A stretch of DNA of 64,000 bases from UBA6623 sp965226435. Lineage in GTDB: Bacteria > Acidobacteriota > Terriglobia > Bryobacterales > UBA6623. This document shows positions 42,193-51,219 of the stretch, piece by piece. Position 1 is the first letter of the stretch; every line of letters starts with the position of its first letter. The stretch spans positions 372,001 through 436,000 of the forward strand of contig CBDDCY010000010.1 in NCBI GenBank assembly GCA_965226435.1. Reading direction: 5' to 3'. Under the pieces are notes generated by a model. The model was not told the DNA's origin. It did no database searches and saw only the letters and a program-made list of their open reading frames with translations. A program made the translations under genes and the position numbers.

Positions 42193-44715
42193 TCAGTAGT
42201 TCACCCAAATCGGGCTTGACCACGCCACGTGGCCATCGACTTGCTCGACGCGCACATAGTAATACCGCGTGCCGCTGCGATCATCCTCTTCGGTATCGGT
42301 GTAGGCAAAGCTTATCTCTTGTAGGCCGGGTTCGCGAGTGTAGAGGATGCTGCCATTGCGCACAATGTGGACTTTCGCTATCTCCGCCGTCCCCCGCACC
42401 TTCACTTCGATCGGCGGGAGCTCGGTGGTTGAAAACTCGTCGCCCATGAGGTGCCGACCCATGCGAACGTCAAGCAGAATGTTGTCGGTCGCCCCGTAAG
42501 TATGCCGCCGCCGAATGGCCTCCAAGATACCTTCGCGAGTCGGGTCGTCGGTGTAGACCATGGCGTAGGAATAATGCGTTGAATGATGATCGGAACTTGC
42601 GATCACGCCGATCCGATAGCCCTTCTTCCAAGCCTGGGTCACAAAGCCGACCGAAAAATAACCGGAGATGCGAATGTGCTCGTCGTCGACGCCAATGCGG
42701 GCGTCGAGCGGCCCCTCGGAAGATTCGTAGCTTGTCCGCGCTCCTTGGAAGATTTCGACCACCGGTTCGATTTCGGGATCGTTGTCGCTCCAGTCGGTGC
42801 CCTGCTCGGTGGCCGAGGTGTGTGGGATGGAAAGGCCGCCCATGCGACGAACTTCCTCGTAGAGATGCTTCGTATCGTCGCGAACGACGTTGATCGCCGC
42901 GATGCCGCTGACGTCGCCCTGCGGGTGCCGCGGCAACTCGAACAGCTTCACGCCCTCCTTGTAGAAAAACGGTGTCACCTGACCCGAGCGGTCCGGGAAC
43001 AGGATGTTGCGGTGGCCGTTGGGTTGCGACAGGCTGCGTTCGTAACCGTGGATCGCCGTGAAGCGGCCGGGCACGTTATACATATCCGCGGCCTTTTGCG
43101 AGTACCACCACCAGTAGTCATAGCCGCCGCCCTGATGATCGGTCGATGCCCCGAAATCGAGCGCGGCGACATCGAGCGCATAGCGGTAGAAATCAGGCAG
43201 CGTGCCGTCGCGGACCCCTCCGTCGTCCCAACTCAATTCCGTGTGGCGGTGCAGGTCGCCGCGCACGATTTTGGTTGCGCGCCCGCCGACGCTTACGCGG
43301 TGGGCACGCAGCGCGGCAATGTCGCCGGCCTCGTCGGCGTGGCCCGGGAGAGTTGAGATACTCTCTACCGGCGGCTGCCCGAGCGAGACCTTGCCCCCCG
43401 GCACGGGGTCGAATCTTGCGGCGTACACTTCCCCGAGGATCGGCCGTTGCACCCAGATCTCGCGGCGATTGTCGGTCGGCCAGGCCCACCACATGCCCTC
43501 GGGCGTGGCGGTGGCGCCGAGGCGCGTTCCCGCTCGGCCCCAGCTTTTCGGCAAGGGTCGCGCGCGGCTCCAGCGATCGCCTTGATACCGCGTGACCCAA
43601 TATTCGAAATAGGAAAGCTCGCCCTTTTCGCCCTCGCCCACAACGAGGATCTGCCGCTTGGCCGCGACCCACACGGTTCCCTGTCGATCAGTGAATACGT
43701 GCGGCTGAAAAGACCACTTGGGCTCTCCCTTGCCCTTTCGAAAGGCCGCTTGCAACGGCCGCGCGGGAGCCTGCACGCGACCACCCGCATAGCAACGAAT
43801 ACGCGATTCGCGCAGCCCGCCCAGCTCGACGCCCGCTTGGCGTTGGCGAATCTTGTACCCCGTATCCTTGCCCCACCCGGCCCCGCCCGACTCATAGGCC
43901 ACCCAAACGCGATCTTGCTGGTCGACGGCAACCGCGGCCCGGGCCTCAAAACGCGCGGTCTCGGCTATCGCAACCTCCGGCGTCGTGATCTTGCCGTCGC
44001 GGACGCCGCTGAGATAGACGTCGTAATTGCCGTTCTTGTAGCTGTCGTAGGCGACCCATGCGGTACCGCTCGAGTCAATCGCGACGGCCGGGTCCCAGTC
44101 GTTCACCGGACGGTCGGTGACGGTGACGGCCGGAGCCCAGTTATGACGATAGCGAGAGGATTCAGCGCCGCTGACGGTCCTCAGATAGATGTTCGAAGCC
44201 TGCCCGCGAAAGCCTTGCCAGACGACGGCGATCCGACCCGTCCGGTCGCTGCCGACCCGAGGGTTGATGTCCGGCAGCGGATGATCGGTCAAACGCCGTA
44301 GCGTGCTCCAGCTTTGGGTGGCGGGGTCGAAGCGGCGAGCGTGGATGTCCCAATTGCCGGCGACTTGTTGGGTCCACACGACCCAGACGCGGTTGTCGGT
44401 GTCGACGGCGACTTGCGGGAACCAAGAGTCGCCGCTTGTATTGGGAACGTGTTGCAGGTTGCCCCAGGTTCCGTTGACGTAATGGCGCAGGGCGATGTCG
44501 TCGCGTCGATCCGAGTAGGCCAACCAGGCCAGCCACAGCGATCCGTCGGGCGCGGCGGCGACAGCGGGGAGGTCGTCCTCGCGGTTGTCGGTTCCGACCA
44601 TGACGGGCGCCGCGGCGACATCGGCGGCGCGCGATTGGGCCGCGAGGCCAAAGTGGGGACCCGAGAGAACAATCCAGCAAAACAGGGGGAGAAGCGATCG
44701 AGCCGGGGCCTGCAT
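42193..44715 (-). CDS. Secreted beta-propeller plus CehA/McbA-family PHP metallohydrolase
   Basis: 840 residues with a signal peptide. Residues ~30-440 hold repeated DSSGTAWVAYDSY-type blades (sialidase/BNR-like propeller). Residues ~460-740 form a PHP domain: GDLHRHTELS, ALDFGASTDH, HGYERSL, SIPHTSA and ASSDHHSTHY supply the metal-binding His and Asp residues as in CehA/McbA (carbaryl hydrolase, microcin B17-related). A C-terminal beta-sandwich contains VKVRGTAEIAKVHIVRNG. Probably a periplasmic or secreted phosphoester/amide hydrolase; substrate unknown. Confidence 0.82.
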   Translation of the reverse strand: MQAPARSLLPLFCWIVLSGPHFGLAAQSRAADVAAAPVMVGTDNREDDLPAVAAAPDGSLWLAWLAYSDRRDDIALRHYVNGTWGNLQHVPNTSGDSWFPQVAVDTDNRVWVVWTQQVAGNWDIHARRFDPATQSWSTLRRLTDHPLPDINPRVGSDRTGRIAVVWQGFRGQASNIYLRTVSGAESSRYRHNWAPAVTVTDRPVNDWDPAVAIDSSGTAWVAYDSYKNGNYDVYLSGVRDGKITTPEVAIAETARFEARAAVAVDQQDRVWVAYESGGAGWGKDTGYKIRQRQAGVELGGLRESRIRCYAGGRVQAPARPLQAAFRKGKGEPKWSFQPHVFTDRQGTVWVAAKRQILVVGEGEKGELSYFEYWVTRYQGDRWSRARPLPKSWGRAGTRLGATATPEGMWWAWPTDNRREIWVQRPILGEVYAARFDPVPGGKVSLGQPPVESISTLPGHADEAGDIAALRAHRVSVGGRATKIVRGDLHRHTELSWDDGGVRDGTLPDFYRYALDVAALDFGASTDHQGGGYDYWWWYSQKAADMYNVPGRFTAIHGYERSLSQPNGHRNILFPDRSGQVTPFFYKEGVKLFELPRHPQGDVSGIAAINVVRDDTKHLYEEVRRMGGLSIPHTSATEQGTDWSDNDPEIEPVVEIFQGARTSYESSEGPLDARIGVDDEHIRISGYFSVGFVTQAWKKGYRIGVIASSDHHSTHYSYAMVYTDDPTREGILEAIRRRHTYGATDNILLDVRMGRHLMGDEFSTTELPPIEVKVRGTAEIAKVHIVRNGSILYTREPGLQEISFAYTDTEEDDRSGTRYYYVRVEQVDGHVAWSSPIWVNY

Positions 44716-44797
44716 TACTCGAAACAATAGACGGCTCGGCGTCCGCTGTCAAACAGAAACGGCTGTAGCGGCCGCGGCGCGTAGTATCCTGTCGGGA

Positions 44798-46054
44798 ATG
44801 CTCGTTCGCAACAAAGCTCTGGCGTTGATGTTCACCTTGATGGTGATCACCTATCTCGACCGGGTTTGTATTGCCGCCACGACTTCGATGATGTCCGAGG
44901 AGTTGGGCCTTTCGATGTCCCAGATGGGACGAGTGTTGAGCGCGTTCGTGCTGGGCTACGTGCTGTTTGAGATTCCCGGCGGTTGGTTGGCCGATCGCTT
45001 TGGAGCGCGGTCTTTGTTGACGCGGATCGTGATTTGGTGGTCGGTGTGCACGGCGCTCACCGGGGCGGCTTGGAGTTACGGGAGTCTGCTGGCGATTCGT
45101 TTCCTTTTCGGATGCGGCGAGGCCGGGGCCTTCCCGGGGACCACGTCGGCGCTCTCGCGTTGGTTCCCGAGTAATGAGCGCGGGCGGGCGCAAGCGATCG
45201 TCATGGTGGGGAGCCGCCTGGGAGGGGCGTTGGCGCCGGGGCTGGTGATCTACCTGATGGGAGCCATTGGGTGGCGCCCCGTCTATTGGATCTTCGCCGT
45301 GCTGGGGGTCGTGTGGGCGGTGGTTTGGGGGCGCTGGTACCGCAATACACCCGAAGAGCACCCGGCCGTCGGCAGTTCGGAACTAGCCGAGATCCAGGCC
45401 CGGCGCGCGGCCGGCGGACACGCCGAGCGAGTCCCCTGGGGCTTGCTCCTAACGAGCCGCAACGTCTGGGCGCTGTGCGCCATGTACTCGGGTTACACCT
45501 TCGGCGTGTACTTTTACATGACCTGGTTGCCGACATACTTGGAGCAGAGTCGGGGTATCGCTCGAGCTGATGTGGGTTTCTACGCGGCGCTGCCGTGGGT
45601 TGCCGCCTTAACGGGCAACTTGCTGGGAGGGTTGCTGACGGATTGGATGAGCCGGCGGGTCCGCCTACGTTGGGCGCGGCGCCTTCCCGCCATCGGCGGG
45701 CTGCTCGCCTCGGCGGTCTTCTTGGCCGCGGCGGCGTTAGTCGCCGACCCGATGTTGGGCGTGGCCGCCTTGGCCCTAAGTTTTGGGGCGTCGGATCTGA
45801 TTTTGTCGGTCTGTTGGGCGACCTGCGTCGATGTCGGCGGCAAACACGCCGGCACGGTCTCGGGGACGATGAATTCGCTCGGCCAGATCGGCGGAGTCGC
45901 GGCGCCGATGGTATTCGCGCACTTAGTCGAGACCTATGGATCGTGGGAGCTGCCGTTGCTGATCGCGGCCGCGTATTACGTCGTCAGCGCCGCGATGTGG
46001 ATGTTCATCGACCCGGAACAGCCGATCGGGCAGGCGGCGCCACCTCCCGCCTAA
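44798..46054 (+). CDS. MFS transporter (anion:cation symporter type)
   Basis: 418 residues, 12 predicted helices. ITYLDRVCIAATTSMMSEELGLS in TM1 and FEIPGGWLADRFGARSLLTR after TM2 are signatures of the ACS family (hexuronate, galactonate, phthalate transporters). The second half has GNLLGGLLTDWMSRR. Substrate is probably an organic acid. ATG 44798 follows GTCGGGA; the longer upstream frame overlaps the divergent metallohydrolase gene. Confidence 0.92.
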   Translation: MLVRNKALALMFTLMVITYLDRVCIAATTSMMSEELGLSMSQMGRVLSAFVLGYVLFEIPGGWLADRFGARSLLTRIVIWWSVCTALTGAAWSYGSLLAIRFLFGCGEAGAFPGTTSALSRWFPSNERGRAQAIVMVGSRLGGALAPGLVIYLMGAIGWRPVYWIFAVLGVVWAVVWGRWYRNTPEEHPAVGSSELAEIQARRAAGGHAERVPWGLLLTSRNVWALCAMYSGYTFGVYFYMTWLPTYLEQSRGIARADVGFYAALPWVAALTGNLLGGLLTDWMSRRVRLRWARRLPAIGGLLASAVFLAAAALVADPMLGVAALALSFGASDLILSVCWATCVDVGGKHAGTVSGTMNSLGQIGGVAAPMVFAHLVETYGSWELPLLIAAAYYVVSAAMWMFIDPEQPIGQAAPPPA

Positions 46055-46120
46055 CGCCCCCAATTAGCCCGCTTCTCTCATCACATGACGAACCTGACGC
46101 GTTCTCGACATCCAAGACCT

Positions 46121-46324
46121 AGTGGGGCCACCGGCCGCGCCGGCTCATCCAGGCAAGAAGCTCGGTAACGATTGAATTCGAACAGTCGCATCCCCGGTAG
46201 CAAATTCAAACAGGCGCGGCCCCAGTGGGGCAGGTCTCCAGGCCTGCCCAGCCACCCGCCCGCCGCGCTATGTGCCTGTACTCGAACCCCCGTGATTAAT
46301 GCCGGCCCTGGGCGCAAGCCCAAA
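46121..46324 (+). repeat. Composite palindromic repeat, modules M1-M4-M6
   Basis: GGGGCCACCGGCCGCGCCGG (M1), GGGGCAGGTCTCCAGGCCTG (M4), then M6 with GTGCCTGTACTCGAACCCCC and GTGATTAATGCCGGCCCTGG. It lacks M2 and M3, replaced by a short direct repeat of M1's end. First of two copies that fill most of the gene-free stretch 46055-46964. Confidence 0.78.
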
Positions 46325-46382
46325 CACCACCAAACGACCTCCTCCCCCGGGCGAGCCCTGAAGAGCATCGTGACCCTAGCGA

Positions 46383-46671
46383 GTGCGGCCACCGCCCCCG
46401 CCGGATCGTTCGGGCAAGAAACTCGGTAGGGCGATTGAATTTCGAACAGCCGCGTCCCAGGTAGCGACCGGCACTCTTGCCGGTCCCAGCCGACGGTCGA
46501 GACAAGCTCTCAGCTTGTCTCTCGACCTTCTCCATTGACATCCAACGGCCCTGCGGTTCCCAGTGGGGCAGGTCTCCAGGCCTGCCCAGCCACCCGCCCA
46601 CCGCGCCGTGTGCCTGTACTCGAACCCCCGTGATTAATACCGGCCCTGGGCGCCAGCCCAGGGAACCCCAC
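46383..46671 (+). repeat. Composite palindromic repeat, complete M1-M2-M3-M4-M6
   Basis: The fullest copy in the window: M1 (GGCAAGAAACTCGGTAGGGC), M2 (GTAGCGACCGGCACTCTTGC), M3 (GAGACAAGCTCTCAGCTTGT), M4 (GGGGCAGGTCTCCAGGCCTG) and M6 (GTGCCTGTACTCGAACCCCC). It is immediately followed by the GACCGGCCGCC/GCGGCCGGTC hairpin (about 46749-46770). Confidence 0.82.
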
Positions 46672-46780
46672 CAAACCAATCCCTGCCCCTCCCCCGGGCG
46701 AACGACCGCTCTCGCGGTCGTTCGGGGGCCTGGGGCGGGTCCAAAAAGACCGGCCGCCAAGCGGCCGGTCCCCTCCCCCT

Positions 46781-46832
46781 CGGTTCACGGTTCACGGTTC
46801 ACGGCTAACGGCCAACGGCCAACGGCCAACGC
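46781..46832 (+). repeat. Second tandem heptamer array
   Basis: Units CGGTTCA x3, CGGCTAA x1, CGGCCAA x3, then CGCC. These are the same heptamer types as 32440-32488 but with different numbers, as expected for slippage. About 130 bp upstream of the broken gene at 46965. Confidence 0.85.
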
Positions 46833-46964
46833 CACACGAAATCCATCACGTCCGTTTCAAAAAAACTACGTCTTCCATATCAACAACTTAGAAAAACCAA
46901 CCCCCCGGAAACCCACAACCCCAACGTATCCTATGACCGGGCAACAAGCCCCAGGAGAAATCGC

Positions 46965-47779
46965 ATGTCTACGACAGAAAAAATCAGCGCCAATCGCGAA
47001 AACGCCAAAAAATCAACCGGCCCAAAAACCGACAGCGGAAAAACCCGTTCATCCCAAAACGTTCTCAAACACGGCCTGCTGGCCAACGACGCCGTCCTAC
47101 CCGGCGAAGACCCCGCCGAGTTCGATCAACACCTCACGTCCTTCGAGGACACCTATCTCCCCAGAAACCGCGTCGAAAAGGAAATCGTCCGTCAAATCGC
47201 CGACGTCTCCTGGAGAATGCAACGGCTCTCCCGCATCGAAACCGCCGTCATCGCCGCCGGCATCGAAAACTCCCGTCGCATCGACAACGACACCAGCCCC
47301 ATGCCCGAAGACCGCCAAGAGCGAACCCACACCCTAGGCTGGCCATGCTCACAAGAACAAAACTCCTCAACAACCTAGCCCGCTATGACGGCCATCTCAG
47401 CCGCCGTTTCTTCCGCGGCGTCGAGCTAATGATCGACATCCGCCGCGAAGAGCGCCAACTCCGCGAAGCCTTCGAAGCCAAAAACAACCAAGCCAACGCC
47501 ACCACCCCGGTTCCCGAGTACTACTTCCCCGACGAAGAGCCGGCAGCCCCCAATCCATCCGCCATAGGCTTCCGCGGCCAAGCCCAGTGGGGCAGGTCTC
47601 CAGACCTGCCCGGCGAGCCGCAAAAGAACCCCAGGGCAGCCCAAAAGGGTAGCTCCCAAACTCCCCAAAGTCAAAAAATACAAAACGAACCCAAGACCAA
47701 CCTAACGTCATATATAACAACGCGGCACGAGCCGCAACGGGCAACCGCCGACCCCGCTATCCGGGCCGGCCTCAGGTAA
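46965..47779 (+). pseudogene. Frameshifted gene with STGPxTxxGK...NxxKHGL N-terminus, unknown function
   Basis: The first frame (46965-47378) opens ISANRENAKKSTGPKTDSGK, then SQNVLKHGLLA, a motif I know from many hypothetical proteins in Acidobacteria and Planctomycetes, and continues with a helical domain. Near 47335-47345 the reading shifts: the second frame carries on as LTRTKLLNNLARYDGHLSRR and IDIRREERQLREAF to 47779, the normal continuation. An M4 palindrome lies inside the 3' part (47584-47611) and is read as QWGRSPDLPGEP. The gene is embedded in repeats, 130 bp after a heptamer array. Nucleic-acid or transposition-related function is only a guess. Confidence 0.7.
47584..47611. repeat. 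M4 module within an open reading frame
   Basis: CAGTGGGGCAGGTCTCCAGA followed by CCTGCCCG, inserted in frame near the 3' end of the broken gene at 46965-47779. Confidence 0.7.
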
Positions 47780-47906
47780 CCCCGGCCCCGAAAAGCCCTC
47801 AATACCCCGAAAGGAGAAGCAAAGACAGGAACCAATCAAGCGACCCACCACCGCCGGCCAACGACTCAACAATCACAAGCCCAAGGTGCGGCTTGTACCC
47901 GAAGGG

Positions 47907-48644
47907 CTACTGGGACTTGGTCTTATTGGCACCCGTCTGGGCGATCATCTCACTGGCTCGCTGGAGCGATTCGATCGTACCGGCGTCGGTCCACCAGCCG
48001 TCGAGTGTCGCGAATGTCAAGGTGCCTTCTTGGATATACAGGTTGTTGACGTCGGTGATTTCGAGCTCGCCTCGACCGGACGGAACAAGCGTTCGAATCT
48101 TCTCGAACACGGTGTGGTCGTACATGTAGATGCCGGTCACGGCGTAGTTCGAACGAGGGTTTTGGGGCTTCTCTTCGATCCCCGCGATGCGGTCGCCGTC
48201 GATCTCGGCGACACCAAATCGTTCGGCGTCGGGGACTTCCTTTAAGAGGATCTTCGCCCCACGCTCTTGTCGGCGGAACGCGTCCGCCGCCGGCGCGATG
48301 TTCTCTTCAATGATGTTGTCCCCAAGGACAACGCAGACTTTCTGTTTTTCGGCGAAATGCTCGGCCAGGCCCAAGGCCTCGGCGATGCCGCCCTCGCCTT
48401 CTTGGTAGGTGTAGTTGATATGTTTGAGACCGAAATCCTTGCCGTTGCCAAGCAGTTGCAGGAAGTCTCCGGCGTTGCGGCCGCCGGTAACGAGCAGGAT
48501 ATCCGTGATACCGGCGTTCACCAAAGCCTCGATCGGATAGTAGATCATCGGCTTGTTGTAGACCGGCAACAGATGTTTATTAGTGACACGCGTGAGAGGA
48601 TCGAGCCGCGTGCCCAATCCACCAGCTAAGACAATGCCCTTCAT
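47907..48644 (-). CDS. Sugar-1-phosphate nucleotidyltransferase (RmlA-like)
   Basis: 245 residues. MKGIVLAGGLGTRLDPLTRVTNKHLLPVYNKPMI is broken up in the alignment by the usual G-rich loop; LAGGLGTRL and the KHLLPV lysine bind the NTP. VVLGDNIIEE and FGVAEIDGDRIAGIEEKP provide the sugar-phosphate site. Closest in layout to glucose-1-phosphate thymidylyltransferase, but about 45 residues shorter than RmlA, ending after DAGTIESLQRASEMI. Probably makes dTDP-glucose for glycan synthesis. ATG 48644 starts the domain; the frame upstream is not conserved. Confidence 0.88.
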   Translation of the reverse strand: MKGIVLAGGLGTRLDPLTRVTNKHLLPVYNKPMIYYPIEALVNAGITDILLVTGGRNAGDFLQLLGNGKDFGLKHINYTYQEGEGGIAEALGLAEHFAEKQKVCVVLGDNIIEENIAPAADAFRRQERGAKILLKEVPDAERFGVAEIDGDRIAGIEEKPQNPRSNYAVTGIYMYDHTVFEKIRTLVPSGRGELEITDVNNLYIQEGTLTFATLDGWWTDAGTIESLQRASEMIAQTGANKTKSQ

Positions 48645-48845
48645 GCAAAAACCGTCTCGGCCCGCAACGCGAAACCATTCGCCGCAAGCCCGCGCCGAAG
48701 CCTCCGTGGAGCGACCAAAAGACCCGTAGTATAACGTGCCCGTCGGGATCCGCGGATTGAGGGCCTGAACGCGTCGCCGCCGGGCCAAGCTGAAATCAAC
48801 GCAGGCAAGCTAACAGCGGATGCGAGAGTCTACAATGAGTAGCGC

Positions 48846-48922
48846 GGGCGTGTAGCTCAGTTGGATAGAGCGCCTGGCTTCGAACCAGTAGGTCGGGGGT
48901 TCGAGTCCCTCCACGCCCGCCA
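48846..48922 (+). tRNA. tRNA-Arg (anticodon TCG)
   Basis: 77 nt including encoded CCA. Acceptor GGGCGTG/CACGCCC, D arm GCTCAGTTGGATAGAGC, anticodon loop CTTCGAA with anticodon TCG, T arm GGGGGTTCGAGTCCCTC. The top anticodon-stem pair is a C-T mismatch. Reads CGA codons. Confidence 0.95.
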
Positions 48923-49032
48923 TTTTTCTCAATCAGTTAGGGGCGGGTCGAGAATCTAGAGATCGTTTGCCGTAGACCGAGCGGTCGGTTACGGTTTGAA
49001 TTCCGCGTTTTTCGGCAAGTTCCCCCGCTTGC

Positions 49033-49144
49033 GGATTCCGGGGCAAGGCGATTGCGATTCGCGAATCAGGATTCCGGGCTGATGTCGATCAGGATTCCGA
49101 TGCGAAGCCGATCAGTGATCGGGCATTATCGGAATCGTGATCGA
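49033..49144. repeat. Iteron-like GATTCCG repeats downstream of tRNA-Arg
   Basis: ATCAGGATTCCG occurs at 49065-49076 and 49088-49099, GGATTCCG at 49033-49040, with inverted CGGAATC at 49130-49136 and several CGATCA/TGATCG. The arrangement resembles the multiple terminal repeats of some IS21-type elements, but no istA/istB is present, so it is probably a relic end. A hairpin (ACCGAGCGGTCGGT, about 48976) lies between it and the tRNA. Confidence 0.6.
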
Positions 49145-49193
49145 GGTCGGTTTTTCATTCCTACGGACGCCCGCGGCGGCGATTGAGCCGAAC

Positions 49194-50027
49194 CTAATCC
49201 GCCGGCGGAGCGGGCACCGCGCGCGGGGTGACCACCAGCACCAGATCGGTGCCGGGGAGGGCGGCGCGGGCGGTGACAAGGCCCCGAATCTCTCTGCGGG
49301 CTTTCAATTGCGGCATTTGGTCGATCTTGCCGACCACCGCGTCGTTGAGCAAGCCCGTAACGACGAAGCTTTGGCCGCCGGCAAGAGCAATCTCGGCGCT
49401 CAATTGACGCGTCACCAGCGCCGGGACGAAATGTCCATCCCGCTCGTCGCTGGTTTCGAAATCCACCGTACGCATCACCGGCGTCACGCGAACTAACAAA
49501 CGTCCGTCGGGCATGATGAAAGGCGTTACGGTCAGCACGATGCCCAACTCGTGGATGATCTCGGGGCCCGGCGTTGCCGCGGCGCTTTCGGACCCGCCCG
49601 CCGCCGTCGGCACGGGCTGTCGTCCGCCGAGGTTGAGGACCGCGTCGTGTCCGGCGCGGGCGGTGAGGGTGTAGGAGGCTTCCAGGCTCAGGGTTTGCTT
49701 GGCGCGCTCGGCACTGACCAGCGCGCGGGCGTCGGCGGACGGGTCGAGCACGTGCACGCGGATCACCGCCGTGTCGTGGACGTCGGCCTCTTGTTGGGCG
49801 CTGCGTGTCTCGGGACCTTCCGGGGCGCGAGCGGCGGCGATGGCGTCGCGCGCGGCCACCCCGGCCTGCACCAAATGGACGTCGAAGACGATTGGTTCCT
49901 CGCTGAGTTGGGCGGCGGCGGGGGTGGGTGTGAAGGCTTGCCAGATTAGGACGGCGGCTAGGGCTGAGAGGGCGGCGAAGCGGTTGGGGCGGCTGTGTTC
50001 TGGTGGATGGTTGGACTTGTTTGTCAT
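49194..50027 (-). CDS. Orphan secretin-domain protein (CpaC/GspD C-terminal-like)
   Basis: 277 residues with a signal peptide (AALSALAAVLIWQAF). The C-terminal ~130 residues follow the secretin fold: ELGIVLTVTPFIMPDGRLLVRVTP, FVPALVTRQLSAEIALAGGQSFVVTGLL, then LVLVVTPRAVPAPP. N0/N1 domains and the LFRS-type gate lip are absent, and the protein is about half the usual length. It may be a stand-alone secretin-like protein or a shortened relic; no pilus or secretion genes are near. ATG 50027 is preceded by GAAGG; an ATG at 50045 has no site. Confidence 0.7.
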   Translation of the reverse strand: MTNKSNHPPEHSRPNRFAALSALAAVLIWQAFTPTPAAAQLSEEPIVFDVHLVQAGVAARDAIAAARAPEGPETRSAQQEADVHDTAVIRVHVLDPSADARALVSAERAKQTLSLEASYTLTARAGHDAVLNLGGRQPVPTAAGGSESAAATPGPEIIHELGIVLTVTPFIMPDGRLLVRVTPVMRTVDFETSDERDGHFVPALVTRQLSAEIALAGGQSFVVTGLLNDAVVGKIDQMPQLKARREIRGLVTARAALPGTDLVLVVTPRAVPAPPAD

Positions 50028-50192
50028 TGTGGCGACCTTCGGCATTGCGTTATTGGGTCCGTTTCGACTGGGTTGCGAGGGGTCGGATCGGGATGCCGGT
50101 AGGGGGAAGACTGCCGGCGGAGGAGCGGCCCGGTTTGCGCGGCTTGCCTTAAGTTGCGGATTTGGAACGACATGGCGGCGGCGTAAAGATCG

Positions 50193-50793
50193 TTAATTCG
50201 TAGCCTGTCCCCGACTTTCCGACTTCGAACCCCATCGCGTTTCCTCGGAGAGGAGGCCGGCCTGCTCGGTCACGTCCGTAAACGTGCCATCGCCGTTGTT
50301 ACGGTAGAGAACGTTCTGTCCCCAATAGGGGATGAAGAGGTCCTCATGGCCGCTGTTGTTATAATCGCCGACGCAGACACCCGAAGCCCAACCGCTGTGA
50401 AGCAGTCCGGCCTCCTTGGTGACGTCGGTGAATGTGCCGTCACGATTGTTCTTATAGAGGCGATTGGTGGCGCCCTTCGGGGACGCCTTCGAGAGTGCGT
50501 CCGCAAAGCAGGAAGACGTCGAGCCGGCCGTCATTGTCGTAGTCGAAAAAAGCCGCGCCGCAACCGATGGTTTCGAGGATATATTGCGGGTTTTCGCTCG
50601 AACCGTAGATGGTGGGGGCATGCAGCCCCGCTTGGGCGGCGATGTCGGTAAAGCGAGCATGAAACGGCAAGCCGGAGGGCTTACCGCGGGGCTTCGGTTT
50701 TACTTTTCGGGAAGCGACGCCTTGCCCCCGGCCACGACTCACGAGAGGGCCCAGCATGGCAAGCAGACCGCGGCGGGAAATGGCCACCTCCAA
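50193..50793 (-). pseudogene. Truncated, frameshifted FG-GAP/VCBS (CRTAC1-type) protein
   Basis: The N-terminal part has a Tat-like signal (ISRRGLLAMLG), FTDIAAQAGLHAPTIYG, ETIGCGAAFFDYDNDGRLD and stops at about 50452. One base lost in a G-run near 50471-50478 explains this: the next frame continues ATNRLYKNNRDGTFTDVTKE, VGDYNNSGHEDLFIPYWGQN and YRNNGDGTFTDVTEQAG. It then ends abruptly at 50193 after RWGSKSE. Full-length relatives are about 550 residues with a C-terminal ASPIC/UnbV domain, which is missing. Calcium-binding DxDxDG-type loops are visible. Confidence 0.75.
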
Positions 50794-50975
50794 ACTCTAT
50801 CACGGCGATGAAACCGCTTGGATCAGCCCGTTCACGTCCGGGGATTCGAACCGATCGGGGACTATCTGGTTGGCGCCGGTTGGGTAATCGACTACGGCGG
50901 CCTATCGGGGTGAGATTCCGCGCTGGATGGGGCGGCCGGAGGGAGGCATTAAGGGGTGTAAGCTATTGAAAGCAA

Positions 50976-51052
50976 TGGTAGGCCCGGCAGGACTCGAACC
51001 TGCGACCTGCCGCTTAGGAGGCGGCCGCTCTATCCAGCTGAGCTACGAGCCC
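50976..51052 (-). tRNA. tRNA-Arg (anticodon CCT)
   Basis: 77 nt with encoded CCA. Acceptor GGGCTCG/CGGGCCT (two G-U pairs), D arm GCTCAGCTGGATAGAGC, anticodon stem GCCGC/GCGGC with loop CTCCTAA (anticodon CCT), T arm GCAGGTTCGAGTCCTGC. Reads AGG. Confidence 0.95.
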
Positions 51053-51219
51053 ACGGTTGTCAGTCGGCCGAAGAGGATCCGACTAATTCTAACTTAGCAG
51101 AGTAGTTGAAAGCCTCCGTCGTTGAAGCCGGTGCGACCGGCGCATGGCTCTGGTGCGCGCCGAGGGGCACGGCGCCCAGGCGTGCGCTCAACGTCATCGT
51201 CTGAAATGCATGTGCCCGG

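Noticed and set aside
48846..51052. tRNA-Arg genes as attL/attR of an integrated element
   Set aside because: Neither tRNA 3' end is duplicated nearby and no integrase gene is in the interval.
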